Position numbers and translations under genes: made by a program | DNA from: Dysosmobacter sp. Marseille-Q4140 | GTDB lineage: Bacteria; Bacillota; Clostridia; Oscillospirales; Oscillospiraceae | Length of the DNA stretch: 64,000 nucleotides | Direction: 5' to 3' | NCBI GenBank assembly: GCA_018228705.1 | Contig: CP073694.1 | Location: 372,001-436,000 of the forward strand | Part shown: piece after piece, positions 1 through 8,821 of the stretch | Position numbering within the stretch: the first letter of the stretch is position 1 | Layout of the letters: each line of letters begins with the position of its first letter | The notes under the pieces: generated by a model | Databases searched by the model: none | Seen by the model: the letters and a program-made list of their open reading frames with translations, nothing else | Told to the model about the DNA's origin: nothing

Positions 1-88
1 TGCCCGCCGCCAGTCCCCGCTGGATGTGGCGGATGATCTGCCGGTACAGAGGACTGCCCTCCACCGGCACGAAGCCGTCAAAGATCAC
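1..88 (-). CDS. GntR-family regulator, YtrA type (partial, N-terminus only)
   Basis: Only the first 29 codons lie inside the window; the gene runs off the left edge. Reading from a GTG at 88, the product contains PLYRQIIRHIQRGLAAG, the opening helix typical of YtrA-type GntR winged-helix regulators. A purine-rich GGTGAG stretch lies just upstream of the GTG. YtrA-type regulators usually head operons for small ABC transporters and repress their own promoter. A near-perfect promoter lies upstream. The downstream partner genes cannot be seen, so the regulated function is unknown. Confidence 0.7.
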   Translation of the reverse strand, partial: MIFDGFVPVEGSPLYRQIIRHIQRGLAAG

Positions 89-145
89 GCTGTCTCACCG
101 CCCTTTTCAAAACCGTATTATTTAAGTAGTACACTTTCTAACTGT

Positions 146-174
146 ATTATAGCAATGATACGGTTTGCTGTCAA
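146..174 (-). promoter_or_regulatory. Promoter of the GntR gene
   Basis: Minus-strand TTGACA (169-174) and TATAAT (146-151) are separated by exactly 17 bp, a consensus sigma-A promoter. AT-rich sequence with AACCGTAT and ATACGGTT half-sites flanks the -10 box on both sides, which would suit an autoregulatory GntR operator. Confidence 0.75.
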
Positions 175-220
175 CCAAACAAACTGCCCCGGATCGCTTT
201 TTTCCGGCGGTCCGGGGCGC

Positions 221-255
221 AAAAAAACACCGCGCCGAACGGCACGGTGTTTTTT
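221..255 (-). terminator. Rho-independent terminator of rpsU
   Basis: An inverted repeat with a CACCG/CGGTG stem is followed on the minus strand by a run of seven T residues, a few bases after the rpsU stop codon. The A-run on the other arm could allow it to work in both directions. Confidence 0.75.
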
Positions 256-261
256 CGGTTC

Positions 262-444
262 TTAGTAGAAGCGCTTCTTGTTCTTGCGAGCGGCCTCAGA
301 CTTCTTCCGGCGCTTGACGCTGGGGCTCTCATAGTGCTCTCTCTTACGGACCTCAGCAATCACGCCAGCCTTGGCGCAGCTGCGCTTGAAACGCTTGAGC
401 GCGCTGTCGATGGACTCGTTTTCCCGCACGTGGATCTCAGACAT
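262..444 (-). CDS. rpsU: 30S ribosomal protein bS21
   Basis: This 60-residue, strongly basic protein starts [19 protein letters not shown] and ends in a lysine/arginine-rich tail ([16 protein letters not shown]), the signature of bS21. In the small subunit bS21 sits near the anti-Shine-Dalgarno end of 16S rRNA and assists initiation. The length matches Firmicutes homologues. A GGGAGGGA ribosome-binding site precedes the ATG. It has its own consensus promoter, so it is probably a separate unit from leuS upstream. Confidence 0.97.
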   Translation of the reverse strand: MSEIHVRENESIDSALKRFKRSCAKAGVIAEVRKREHYESPSVKRRKKSEAARKNKKRFY

Positions 445-522
445 CTATATTTCCCTCCCTCCGAGGTATCCGGCTCAATCCAGGATACTTTAAGGGCCAT
501 AAACTATGGCTTTAACAAAGCT

Positions 523-551
523 ATTATACGGACCTTGCCGGCCGTTGTCAA
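523..551 (-). promoter_or_regulatory. Promoter of rpsU
   Basis: Minus-strand TTGACA (546-551) and TATAAT (523-528) with a 17-bp spacer form a perfect consensus. The roughly 75-nt leader after it contains two short inverted repeats (GCCATA/TATGGC and GTATCC/GGATAC). Confidence 0.85.
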
Positions 552-603
552 GGGATTTTGTTGAAAATTTGCGGAATCCCCGTGTCCGTCCGCCCGCGGC
601 TCT

Positions 604-3030
604 TTACTGGGGCTTGACGATCAGGTTCACCAGACGGTCCTTGACCAGGATGGTCTTGACGATCTTCATGCCCTCGGTGGCCTTCTGGACCTTCTCCACA
701 GCCATGGCGGCGGCCACCACGGCGGCCTCGTTGCTGCCGGCGGGCATGGTGATGGTGCCCTTGAGCTTGCCGTTCACCTGGACGGCCATGTCCACGGTAG
801 AGGCCACGGTCTTGCTCTCGTCATAGACGGGCCACTGGGCCTGGCAGCACATCTTGCCGGTCTGGCTGGCAAAGCCCAGCATCTCCCACAGCTCCTCGGT
901 AATGTGGGGGGCGAAGGGGTTGAGCAGCAGCAGCAGATACTTCACATCGCCCCGGGTGCAGCCGTTGGCGCCCAGCTCGTTGACCATGGTCATCATGGCG
1001 GCGATGGCGGTGTTCATCTTCAGGGAGTCGATGTCCTCGGTGACCTTCTTGATGGTCTTGTGGATGATGGCCTCGTTGGCGGGAGTGACGTCGTAGCTGT
1101 CGGAGGCGGCCTCTGCCAGGTTCCACACGCGGTCCAGGAAGCGCTTGGAGCCCTTCACCGCGTCGTTGGACCAGGTGGCGGCCTTCTCGAAGTCGCCGAT
1201 GAACATGATATACAGGCGCATGGTGTCGGCACCGTACTGGTCCACGATGTCGTTGGGGTTGACCACGTTGCCGCGGGACTTGGACATCTTCTCGCCGCCC
1301 TCGCCCAGGATCATACCGTGGCTGGTGCGCTTGGCATAGGGCTCCTTGGTGGGCACCACGCCGATGTCATAGAGGAACTTGTGCCAGAAGCGGCTGTACA
1401 GCAGGTGCAGCGTGGTGTGCTCCATGCCGCCGTTGTACCAGTCCACGGGAGACCAGTAGTCCAGAGCCTCCTTGCTGGCCAGAGCCTTGTCGTTGTGGGG
1501 GTCCATATACCGCAGGAAGTACCAGCTGGAGCCGGCCCACTGGGGCATGGTGTCGGTCTCCCGCTGGGCGGGGCCGCCGCACTGGGGGCAGGTGGTGTTG
1601 ACCCAGTCGGTCATCTTGGACAGCGGAGACTCGCCGGTGTCGGTGACCTCGTAGGAGTCCACCTCCGGCAGCAGCAGGGGCAGCTGATCCTCCGGCAGGG
1701 GCACCCAGCCGCACTTGGGGCAGTTCACCAGGGGGATGGGCTCGCCCCAGTAGCGCTGGCGGCTGAACACCCAGTCGCGCAGCTTGAAGTTGGTCTTGGG
1801 ATGGCCGATGCCCTGCTCCGTGACCCACTTCTTCATGGCGGGGATGGCCTCCTTGACGGTCATGCCATCCAGGAAGCCGGAGTTGACCATGATGCCGGTG
1901 TCGTCCTTGAGGGTGAAGGCCTCCTTGGTGATGTCGCCGCCCTTGACCACCTCGATGATGGGCAGGCCGAACTTGGTGGCGAACTCCCAGTCGCGCTGGT
2001 CGTGGCCGGGCACGCCCATGACGATGCCGGTGCCGTAGCCCATAAGGACGTAGTCGGAGACGAACAGAGGAACCTGCTTGCCGCTGGCGGGGTTGACGGC
2101 CTCGATGCCCTCCAGGCGGACGCCGGTCTTTTCCTTGTTCAGCTCCCCGCGCTCAAAGTCGGACTTGTGGGCGGCCTCGTCGATATAGGCGGACACGGCG
2201 TCCCAGTTCCGGATCTGGTCCTTCCACTGCTGGAGGTAGGGGTGCTCCGGGGAGATGACCATATAGGTCACGCCGAAGAGCGTATCGCAGCGGGTGGTGT
2301 AGACAGTCAGCTTGTCGCCGTTGGTGGCGGTGAAATCCACCTCGGTGCCCTCGGACCGGCCGATCCAGTTGCGCTGCTGGATCTTGACGCGGTTGATGAA
2401 GTCCACGTCGTCCAGGTCGTCGATCAGGCGGTCGGCGTACTTGGTGATGGCCAGCATCCACTGGCTCTTCTCCTTGCGGATGACCTCGCCGCCGCAGCGC
2501 TCGCACACGCCCTCCACCACTTCCTCGTTGGCCAGGACGATCTTGCAGCTGGTGCACCAGTTGACGGGCATGGAGGCCTTGTAGGCCAGGCCCTTCTTGA
2601 ACATCTGCAGGAAGATCCACTGGGTCCACTTGTAGTAGTCGGGATCGGTGGTGTTGACGGTCCGGTCCCAGTCGAAGGAGTAGCCCAGCATATGCAGCTG
2701 CTTTTCAAAGTTCTCCACGTTGTCGTGGGTCACCTTGGCGGGGTGGATGTGGTGCTGGACGGCATAGTTCTCCGTAGGCAGGCCGAAGGCGTCATAGCCG
2801 ATGGGGAACAGGACGTTGTAGCCCTGCATCCGCTTTTTCCGGCAGATGATGTCCATGGCGGTGAAGGGCCGGGCGTGGCCCACGTGGAGGCCCTGGCCGG
2901 AGGGGTAGGGGAACTCGATCAGGCCGAAGAACTTCTCCCGGGTGGTGTCCCCGGTGACGGCGGTGAAGGGCTTCTCCTCCAGCCACTTCTGCTGCCACTT
3001 TTTCTCAATGGCGGTAAAATCGTACTTCAT
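604..3030 (-). CDS. leuS: Leucyl-tRNA synthetase
   Basis: This 808-residue class I aminoacyl-tRNA synthetase charges tRNA-Leu. The HIGH-type motif HVGH is at residues 49-52 and KMSKS at about 581-585. CxxC zinc-finger pairs are visible in the N-terminal part (CTSC, CERCGG) and again before the KMSKS region (CPKC, CPQCGG). Length is normal for bacterial LeuS. The open frame extends upstream into the leader; I chose [12 protein letters not shown] because GAGGAG lies at the correct distance before it and the extension overlaps the T-box RNA. Expression should be governed by the T-box immediately upstream. Confidence 0.98.
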   Translation of the reverse strand: MKYDFTAIEKKWQQKWLEEKPFTAVTGDTTREKFFGLIEFPYPSGQGLHVGHARPFTAMDIICRKKRMQGYNVLFPIGYDAFGLPTENYAVQHHIHPAKVTHDNVENFEKQLHMLGYSFDWDRTVNTTDPDYYKWTQWIFLQMFKKGLAYKASMPVNWCTSCKIVLANEEVVEGVCERCGGEVIRKEKSQWMLAITKYADRLIDDLDDVDFINRVKIQQRNWIGRSEGTEVDFTATNGDKLTVYTTRCDTLFGVTYMVISPEHPYLQQWKDQIRNWDAVSAYIDEAAHKSDFERGELNKEKTGVRLEGIEAVNPASGKQVPLFVSDYVLMGYGTGIVMGVPGHDQRDWEFATKFGLPIIEVVKGGDITKEAFTLKDDTGIMVNSGFLDGMTVKEAIPAMKKWVTEQGIGHPKTNFKLRDWVFSRQRYWGEPIPLVNCPKCGWVPLPEDQLPLLLPEVDSYEVTDTGESPLSKMTDWVNTTCPQCGGPAQRETDTMPQWAGSSWYFLRYMDPHNDKALASKEALDYWSPVDWYNGGMEHTTLHLLYSRFWHKFLYDIGVVPTKEPYAKRTSHGMILGEGGEKMSKSRGNVVNPNDIVDQYGADTMRLYIMFIGDFEKAATWSNDAVKGSKRFLDRVWNLAEAASDSYDVTPANEAIIHKTIKKVTEDIDSLKMNTAIAAMMTMVNELGANGCTRGDVKYLLLLLNPFAPHITEELWEMLGFASQTGKMCCQAQWPVYDESKTVASTVDMAVQVNGKLKGTITMPAGSNEAAVVAAAMAVEKVQKATEGMKIVKTILVKDRLVNLIVKPQ

Positions 3031-3073
3031 ATACTCTCTCCTCATTCCTGTGAATGGTTTTTGCGGTGTGGGC

Positions 3074-3329
3074 AAAAAAACACGCCCCTGACCGTACTTG
3101 GTCAGGGGCGTCGAAACGCGATACCACCCTGCTTCAGCCGTCTGTTGCCAGACGGCCCTCGGTGGCCCATAGGGCCTGGGCTGTAACGGGCCCACCGTCC
3201 CGCCCTACTTCCCGTTCAGGCAGGCAACTCCGGGAGCAGTCATCCACGGAACTCCCCCACCGGCTCGCAGCGTCCGCCGGCTCTCTGGAGGCGGGAAATT
3301 CCGTCTTTCTTCCCTTCAAAGTCGTTAAC
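3074..3329 (-). promoter_or_regulatory. T-box riboswitch of leuS
   Basis: On the minus strand the conserved T-box AGGGTGGTATCGCG (3117-3130) is followed at once by a 13-bp GC-rich stem and a T-run (3074-3112), the terminator alternative. The TGGT bulge would pair with the ACCA end of tRNA-Leu. Stem I has the usual AGAGAGCCGG-type segment (about 3270-3290). A CTC triplet at 3234-3236 is a candidate leucine specifier, but I could not fold the leader to confirm it. By family logic, uncharged tRNA-Leu stabilises the antiterminator and switches leuS on. Confidence 0.9.
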
Positions 3330-3335
3330 GCATCC

Positions 3336-3364
3336 ATTTTATGAGGCTTTTTCCGTTTTGTCAA
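3336..3364 (-). promoter_or_regulatory. Promoter of the T-box-leuS transcript
   Basis: Minus-strand TTGACA (3359-3364) and TAAAAT (3336-3341) are separated by 17 bp, placing the transcript start just upstream of T-box stem I. Confidence 0.8.
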
Positions 3365-3390
3365 GTGGGACCTTGGAAACTCCCCTTCTT

Positions 3391-3729
3391 TCACCCGATC
3401 TCCCGCAGCAGCTCCTCCGCCGGGATGCCGAAGAGCTTGGCCAGGGCCAGCAGATTGGAGGTGCTGGGGTCCGCCGCGCCGGTCTCCCACTTGCTGACCG
3501 CCTGGCGGCTGACGCCCAGGGCCTCCGCCACGAATTCCTGAGTCATGTTCCGCTCCATCCGGTGCTTTTTCAGCGCCTCTCCCAGGGAGCGGCAGGCCTC
3601 CTCCTTTTCCCGGCGGACGCCGCCGGAGCAGATATACTTGCGCAGGGCCCGGATCACCAGGGACAGCAGCCAGATCCAGAGGGACAGGAGCCCCAGCCCC
3701 ACCGCCGCAAAGAGTATCGTATTCGCCAT
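3391..3729 (-). CDS. Membrane-tethered XRE-type HTH protein
   Basis: The protein has 112 residues. Residues 3-28 form a hydrophobic helix (ILFAAVGLGLLSLWIWLLSL), followed by a basic linker. A Cro/C1-type helix-turn-helix occupies roughly 50-110, with recognition-helix region VSRQAVSKWETG. An N-terminal anchor before an XRE domain is unusual, because most small XRE regulators are soluble. The arrangement suggests a DNA-binding protein held at the membrane, either as a sensor or for locus tethering. AGGAGG lies before the ATG. It is separated from rsfS by a terminator, so it is probably transcribed on its own. No obvious target operator was seen. Confidence 0.8.
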   Translation of the reverse strand: MANTILFAAVGLGLLSLWIWLLSLVIRALRKYICSGGVRREKEEACRSLGEALKKHRMERNMTQEFVAEALGVSRQAVSKWETGAADPSTSNLLALAKLFGIPAEELLREIG

Positions 3730-3852
3730 ATCTGTGAACCTCCTTTTGAAGTTGGCCCCATCCTACCGGAAGCGGGCGGTTGCCTCCACCAGCTATGGCG
3801 CAACTTTCAGTCGCTCCGCGCAAAATACGCCCTCGTGGCCGCCTTTTCAGTC

Positions 3853-3885
3853 AAAAGCGCCCCGGCTCACCGCCGGGGCGCCTGC
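3853..3885 (-). terminator. Terminator after rsfS
   Basis: A 10-bp perfect stem (GCGCCCCGGC with its complement) and five-base loop are followed on the minus strand by TTTT, directly after the rsfS stop codon. Confidence 0.7.
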
Positions 3886-3888
3886 TTT

Positions 3889-4251
3889 TCAGTCGGGGGT
3901 CAGCACGCCGCTCAAATCCACCGGCTTGCCGTCGTGCCACAGCCGTTCCAGGGAGTAGAACTCCCGGGCCTCAGGGGAGAACACGTGGACCACCACGCAG
4001 CCGTAGTCCAGCAGGACCCAGGTGCCGTCCCGGTAACCCTCCCGGCGCAGGGGATCCTCTCCCGCCTGCTCCTTCAACGTCTTTTCCACCGCGTCGCACA
4101 GAGCGTTGATCTGGGTGTTGGAGGAACCGGTGGCGATAACGAAAAAGTCCGCCAGGGTGGTCTGCTCTGTAATTTCAATGGCACTGATCTCCTTGCCCTT
4201 CTTCTCGTCCAGGGCTTTCGCAGCCAAAATGGCCAGTTCTCTCGGTGTCAT
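3889..4251 (-). CDS. rsfS: Ribosomal silencing factor RsfS
   Basis: This 120-residue protein of the RsfS/YbeB/Iojap family binds ribosomal protein uL14 and blocks subunit joining when nutrients are short. Recognisable family segments are DFFVIATGSSNTQINAL in the first half and EGYRDGTWVLLDYGCVVVHV followed by REFYSLERLW near the end. Full length for the family. It is the last gene of the nadD-yqeK, LCP, LCP, rsfS string, a common Firmicutes order, and is closed by a strong terminator. Confidence 0.97.
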   Translation of the reverse strand: MTPRELAILAAKALDEKKGKEISAIEITEQTTLADFFVIATGSSNTQINALCDAVEKTLKEQAGEDPLRREGYRDGTWVLLDYGCVVVHVFSPEAREFYSLERLWHDGKPVDLSGVLTPD

Positions 4252-4280
4252 GGGCTTCTTCCTTTCTATACTTTCAACCG

Positions 4281-5945
4281 TTATGCCGCCGGTGGCGGCC
4301 CGATGATGGAAAATCCACCGTCAGATGTGCCGGGGTCCGCCGTGGTGCCGTCTGTTCCGGGGCCTGCGGCGGTCTCACCGTCCGCGCCGGGCACCGCATC
4401 CGTGCCGTCTCCGGTTCCGAGATCCGCAGTCGTCCCGTCCTCCGGATATACCATCTCCGGCGGGAGGGGTTCCCCTGTCACCGGGTCCAGAGGCCAGTTG
4501 CCCGTCTCAGGGCCGGTGCTCTCTCCGGAGCCAGGCGTGGTTCCTCCGGTGCCGGGGTCTGTAACGGTCCCCGTGCCGGAGCCATCAGAGGTGCCGCCGT
4601 TGACATTCCCGATGATCTCACCGGTCTCCGGATCCAGAAGGTTGCCGTTTTCATCCGTCACAGGCTCCTCCGGCTTTTCCTCCTCTTTCGGCTCCCAGAG
4701 GGACTTCCAGTAGGCCGTGGTGTTGGTGGCCTGGCTGTCTTCCATGTGGCCGGTAGAGGAACTGACAGAGCCGTTGGAATTCACCGTCATGATGTCCAGA
4801 TCGCTCTTGGTGAATACCTCCACATAGGGGCTGAGCTCATTATTGACCAGTTCCAGCAGCTCGTTGGGGTAGGGCGTCACATAGGATTGGACGGAATACT
4901 TACCCAGCATTTTGCTGACGGAACGGCTGTACGCGTAAGCGTTGTAGTTGCCGGGCATGGTGACGAAGTTCACGTTCTCCACCTTCAGCCCGCCCTGAAT
5001 GGCCGACTTGGCAAACCAGAAGATGTTCTGGAGGCTCAGATCTGTGGTGACGTTCTTCTGGAACACCTCCACCAGCTGGTTGATCTTGGTGATATTCTCC
5101 AGCTTCAAAAGCTGCTCCAGCACCGCCTTCAAAAACGCCTGCTGGGTGCCGATGCGGCCGATGTCGCCGTCCTTGTAGCCGTTGGCGCCGTCCCGGAAAC
5201 GGACCACGCCCATGGCCTGTTCTCCGTCCAGCAGCTGATAGCCCTTTTTGAGATGGATGGACAGATCCTGATAGGGGTCCTCGTAGTCCATGTTCCGGGG
5301 CACGTCGAACCACACGCCGCCCATGGCGTCCACGATCTCGCCCACGGCCTCCCACTCCACGATCACCTGGAAGTCCGGCTCAAAGCCCACCAGCTGGGAG
5401 ATCTCCTTATAGAGGTACTGAATGCCCCGGTCTCCCCCGCCGTAATAATTATAGACAGAGTTGATCTTCTTGATGTCCCAGGGCACGTTGACCATGGTGT
5501 CCCGGGGGATGGACATGACCGTGGCTTTCTGATTGGTCACATCGTAGCTGGCCAGCAGCATGGTGTCGGTGTTTCCGCCGCCGCCGGTATCCCGGCCCAG
5601 GATCAGCACCGTGTAATAATCTTCACTCTTGCGCTCACCCTCGCTGCGGGGGCGGGTCCCCTCGCCCCAGTCGATCTCCTCAACCTCCTCCGTCTCCCCG
5701 GTGTCCGGGTCCACGGTGACGGGAGGCTCCTTTTCCGCGCTGAGATCCGGCCGGACAAAGAGACTCTGCCAGGCAGCAACGCCCACCACACCCACGGCCA
5801 GCACCGCCGCCAAGGCGATCAGGAACTTTTGCTGTCGGGTGAGCCGGCCGGGCTTTTTGGGTTTAGGTTCCTTGGGGGGCTTATCCTGCTTGCCGGAAGC
5901 CAGTCGCTTTCCGGGCTGCCGGCCGGGGTCGCCATCTTTTTGCAT
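4281..5945 (-). CDS. LytR-CpsA-Psr (LCP) family wall-polymer ligase, copy 1
   Basis: The protein has 554 residues: a basic cytoplasmic tail (1-40), one membrane helix (about 41-59) and an extracellular LCP domain (about 110-270) with GRDTGGGGNTDTML (117-130) and SIPRDT (145-150), the arginine/aspartate motifs that bind pyrophosphate and lipid-linked polymer. LCP enzymes transfer teichoic acids or other polymers from undecaprenyl carriers to peptidoglycan. The last 140 residues are low complexity, rich in Gly, Thr, Pro and Asp. It is a tandem duplicate of the next gene: the LCP cores are nearly collinear and the tails differ. The gap to the upstream paralogue is 24 bp, implying one transcript. 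Confidence 0.93.
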   Translation of the reverse strand: MQKDGDPGRQPGKRLASGKQDKPPKEPKPKKPGRLTRQQKFLIALAAVLAVGVVGVAAWQSLFVRPDLSAEKEPPVTVDPDTGETEEVEEIDWGEGTRPRSEGERKSEDYYTVLILGRDTGGGGNTDTMLLASYDVTNQKATVMSIPRDTMVNVPWDIKKINSVYNYYGGGDRGIQYLYKEISQLVGFEPDFQVIVEWEAVGEIVDAMGGVWFDVPRNMDYEDPYQDLSIHLKKGYQLLDGEQAMGVVRFRDGANGYKDGDIGRIGTQQAFLKAVLEQLLKLENITKINQLVEVFQKNVTTDLSLQNIFWFAKSAIQGGLKVENVNFVTMPGNYNAYAYSRSVSKMLGKYSVQSYVTPYPNELLELVNNELSPYVEVFTKSDLDIMTVNSNGSVSSSTGHMEDSQATNTTAYWKSLWEPKEEEKPEEPVTDENGNLLDPETGEIIGNVNGGTSDGSGTGTVTDPGTGGTTPGSGESTGPETGNWPLDPVTGEPLPPEMVYPEDGTTADLGTGDGTDAVPGADGETAAGPGTDGTTADPGTSDGGFSIIGPPPAA

Positions 5946-5969
5946 GGGCGCCGCCTCCTTTTCTCTCTA

Positions 5970-7589
5970 TTATGCCGCGGGTGCGGGGGCGATGATCACA
6001 AATCCACTGTCTCCGGTACCGGGATCGGTGATGGTCCCGCCGGCACCGGGATCCGTCGTAGTCCCGCTGGTGCCGGGATCCGTCGTGGTCCCGCCGGTGC
6101 CCGGGTCTGTGGCAGTCCCGCCGGTGCCGGGATCCGTCGTGCTCCCGCCGGTGCCGGGATCCGTCGTGCTCCCGCCGGTGCCGGGGTCCGTGGTAGTCCC
6201 GCCGGTGCCCGGATCCGTGGTGGTCCCGCCGGTGCCGGGATCCGTCGTAGTCCCGCCGGTGCCCGGGTCCGTGGTGGTCCCGTCATTGACATTTCCAATG
6301 ATCTCTCCGGTCTCGGGATCCAGGATGTTGCCGTTTTCGTCGGTCACCGGCTGGTTCTCCTCCGGCTTCGCAGTGGTGGATCCGCCGCCGCTGCCGCTGG
6401 AGGTAACCGGCGGAGAGGCCGCCTTACTGTCCTCCACATAGCCGGTGGAGGAACTGACGGACCCATCGGAATTCACCGACATGATGTCCAGGTCGCTGAG
6501 GGTGAACTGCTCCACATAGGGACTGAGCTCATTGTTGACCAGATCCAGCAGCTCATTGGCAATGGGAGTCACGTAAGACTGGTAGCTGTGGTAGCTGCGG
6601 CTCCAGCAGGAGACATTCTTGTTGGGCATGGTGACGAAGTTCACATTGTCGATGCTCAGGCCGCCGAACACCGCCGCCTGGGCAAACCACAGGATATTCT
6701 GGAAGCTCAGGTCTGTCTCCACGTTATCCTGGAACACCTTGATGAACTCGTTGATCTTGGTGACATTTTTCACCTTCAGGAGCTGCTCCACCATGGCCTG
6801 GAGGAACGCCTGCTGGGTCTTGATGCGGCCCAGGTCCCCGTCGGGATACCCGTAGCGCAGGTCGTTGTCGTGCCGGTAGCGCAGCACACCCATGGCGCCT
6901 TCGCCGTCCAGCAGCTGATAGCCCTTTTCAATATGGATGGACAGGTCCTGATAGGGGTCGTCGTAGTTCATGTTCCGGGGCACGTCGAACCACACACCGC
7001 CCATGGCATCCACGATCTCTCCCACGGCCTCCCACTCGATGACCACCTGATAATCAGGCTCAAAGCCCACCAGCTGGGAGATCTCCTTATAAAGGTACTG
7101 CAGTCCCTTGTCCCCGCCGCCGCCGTAGTTGTACACGGCGTTGATGCGCTTGATGTCATAGGGGATGTTGACCATGGTGTCCCGGGGGATGGACATGACC
7201 GTGGCCTTCTGGTTGGTCACATCGTAGCTGGCCAGCAGCATGGTGTCGGTATTTCCGCCGCCGCCGGTGTCCCGGCCCAAAATCAGGACCGTGTAGTAGT
7301 CCTCGCTCTTGCGCTCGCCGTCGCTGCGGGGACGGGTCCCCTCGCCCCAGTCGATCTCCTCCGTCTCCTCGCTGTCGGCGGAGGGCTTGGTGCTCAGATC
7401 CGGCCGGATGAACAGGCTCTTCCAGGCGGCCACGATGACCACCACCAGGGCCAGCACCACCGCCAGGGCGATCAGCAGCTTCTGCTGCCGGGTGAGGCGG
7501 CTGGGCTTTTTCGGCCGTTTTTCCTTGCTCTTTCTCCCACGGGGCTGCTTTCTTCCGCCCGCCAAATGCTTTCCAGTCTCTTTTTCCAC
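5970..7589 (-). CDS. LytR-CpsA-Psr (LCP) family wall-polymer ligase, copy 2
   Basis: This 539-residue paralogue of the neighbouring LCP gene has a membrane helix at about 38-56, GRDTGGGGNTDTML at about 105-118 and SIPRDT at 133-138. A GTG start is preceded by AAAGGA. The tail (438-527) consists of ten near-perfect nine-residue repeats of the type TTTDPGTGG, an extended Thr/Pro/Gly/Asp stalk, ending in a short hydrophobic segment (GFVIIAPAPAA). The repeats could keep the C-terminus away from the catalytic domain or span the wall. It lies 8 bp after nadD-yqeK and is probably co-transcribed with it. Confidence 0.93.
   Translation of the reverse strand: MEKETGKHLAGGRKQPRGRKSKEKRPKKPSRLTRQQKLLIALAVVLALVVVIVAAWKSLFIRPDLSTKPSADSEETEEIDWGEGTRPRSDGERKSEDYYTVLILGRDTGGGGNTDTMLLASYDVTNQKATVMSIPRDTMVNIPYDIKRINAVYNYGGGGDKGLQYLYKEISQLVGFEPDYQVVIEWEAVGEIVDAMGGVWFDVPRNMNYDDPYQDLSIHIEKGYQLLDGEGAMGVLRYRHDNDLRYGYPDGDLGRIKTQQAFLQAMVEQLLKVKNVTKINEFIKVFQDNVETDLSFQNILWFAQAAVFGGLSIDNVNFVTMPNKNVSCWSRSYHSYQSYVTPIANELLDLVNNELSPYVEQFTLSDLDIMSVNSDGSVSSSTGYVEDSKAASPPVTSSGSGGGSTTAKPEENQPVTDENGNILDPETGEIIGNVNDGTTTDPGTGGTTTDPGTGGTTTDPGTGGTTTDPGTGGSTTDPGTGGSTTDPGTGGTATDPGTGGTTTDPGTSGTTTDPGAGGTITDPGTGDSGFVIIAPAPAA
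6009..6278 (-). repeat. Tandem 27-bp coding repeat in the second LCP gene
   Basis: Ten head-to-tail 27-bp units encode the nine-residue motif TTTDPGTGG with small changes (STT, TAT, TIT starts; TSG, AGG ends). The unit count is likely to vary between strains by slippage or recombination. It is coding sequence, not a CRISPR. Confidence 0.93.
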
Positions 7590-7597
7590 AGTTTTGT

Positions 7598-8788
7598 CTA
7601 TCCTTTCAATGCGTCCCGCGCCTCAATGGTGGCGTGGTGCACAGGGTTCCCCATTGCGTTCATCTCTCCGATGGTCATTTCCAGACCCATCAACAGGCCC
7701 GCATCCAGGTTTTTATAGCACACAGCACGTAATTTGTCCACCCCCGGGAAATCCCGGGAGGGCTCGATATAGTCTGCCAGATACAGGATCTTTTCCAGCA
7801 GCGTCATGTTGGCATGGCCTGTTGTATGCCACAAAATGGCACTGTAAATCTCCTCGTCCACACCGAATACGTCCCGGGCGATGGCAGCGCCGGTCTTGGC
7901 GTGGAGCAGCTTCAGCGCCTTTTGCTCCAGTTCGTCCAGTTGGATGCCGTAGTGCCGGCACAGGGCCAGCTGTGCCTCCATGTCCAGCTTCTTGGTGCAG
8001 TCGTGGAGCAGGGCGCCCACCCGGGCCTTCTCCACGTCCGCGCCGTATCGCTCCGCCAGGCGGATGGCCTCCTGCTCCGTGCCCAGCACATGGGGGATGC
8101 GCTTGTGCTTGAGGTAGCTCAGGGCCACGGGCCGCAGCTTGGACAGGGGCAGATGCTTCAACTCCGCCCCGGTGCCGTAGAGGCCCTCTCTTAAAATGTA
8201 TCCATACACCGCAGGCGCCAGCAGATTGGCCCCCCGGTCCGCCGACAGCTGCTCCCGCAGCTCCGTGGAGGAGATGTCCACCACGCCGGGAATGGTCAGG
8301 GTGAAGATCCGGGCATCCGGGTAGGTCCGGTACAAATACTCCCGCTGGACGGAGAACAGTTCCTCCGTGTCCTCCTCCGTGCGGCCGAAGGCGGCGATGC
8401 CCGCCAGGGCGAAGATGGCCTCCGGCTCGTGCCAGGTCTGGAGGGTCAGGAACATGTCCGTCCCCATCAGCAGCCACAACTCCGCCTCCGGATACAGCTC
8501 CCTGATCTGGGACAGGGTGTCGGCGGTGTAGCTCTTCCCCTGGCGCCGCAGCTCCAGGTCCAGGACCTGCACCCGGTCCCCCAGGCCCAGCTGCTCCGCC
8601 GCCAGTCGGGTCATCTCCAGCCGCTGCTCCGCCGTGGGGCTCCCCGCGGGCAGAGCCTTGTGGGGCGGCAGTCCCACAGGCACCAGCAGCAGCTTGTCCA
8701 GTTTCAGCAGATCAAACACCGCCCGGGCCGCGGTCAGATGGCCCAGGTGGGGCGGGTTGAAGGTCCCGCCGTAGACACCGATTTTCAT
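7598..8788 (-). CDS. nadD: Nicotinate-nucleotide adenylyltransferase fused to YqeK HD hydrolase
   Basis: The 396-residue protein carries two enzymes. Residues 1-205 are NadD: GGTFNPPHLGH at 7-17 is the nucleotidyl-transferase motif and ISSTELR at 172-178 the second ATP-binding motif. NadD converts nicotinate mononucleotide to deamido-NAD. Residues 215-396 are a YqeK-type HD domain with H233 and the HD pair at 262-263; YqeK family members cleave diadenosine tetraphosphate symmetrically. In most Firmicutes the two are adjacent separate genes. Here they form one frame joined by a short linker (TGAELKHLPLSKLRP). Confidence 0.95.
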   Translation of the reverse strand: MKIGVYGGTFNPPHLGHLTAARAVFDLLKLDKLLLVPVGLPPHKALPAGSPTAEQRLEMTRLAAEQLGLGDRVQVLDLELRRQGKSYTADTLSQIRELYPEAELWLLMGTDMFLTLQTWHEPEAIFALAGIAAFGRTEEDTEELFSVQREYLYRTYPDARIFTLTIPGVVDISSTELREQLSADRGANLLAPAVYGYILREGLYGTGAELKHLPLSKLRPVALSYLKHKRIPHVLGTEQEAIRLAERYGADVEKARVGALLHDCTKKLDMEAQLALCRHYGIQLDELEQKALKLLHAKTGAAIARDVFGVDEEIYSAILWHTTGHANMTLLEKILYLADYIEPSRDFPGVDKLRAVCYKNLDAGLLMGLEMTIGEMNAMGNPVHHATIEARDALKG

Positions 8789-8821
8789 GCTCGATCCCCT
8801 TTTTTCTCTCCGATGGACCCC

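Noticed and set aside
186..218. GCCCCGGA/TCCGGGGC inverted repeat between the GntR promoter and the rpsU terminator.
   Set aside because: The loop is long (17 bases), no T-run follows, and no gene depends on it; probably incidental to GC-rich sequence.
904..3186. Long open frame on the plus strand opposite leuS (760 codons).
   Set aside because: It mirrors the leuS coding frame in GC-rich DNA, its product is a Gly/Val/His/Leu/Asp-rich low-complexity string with no recognisable domain, and leuS is certain.
6009..6278. Regular 27-bp repeats that could look like a CRISPR array.
   Set aside because: Units are contiguous without spacers and encode an in-frame peptide repeat inside an LCP gene.
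4245..7718. A 1157-codon plus-strand frame opposite the two LCP genes.
   Set aside because: The apparent protein repeats are the complement of the LCP tail repeats and duplicated LCP cores; no ribosome-binding site or family similarity.
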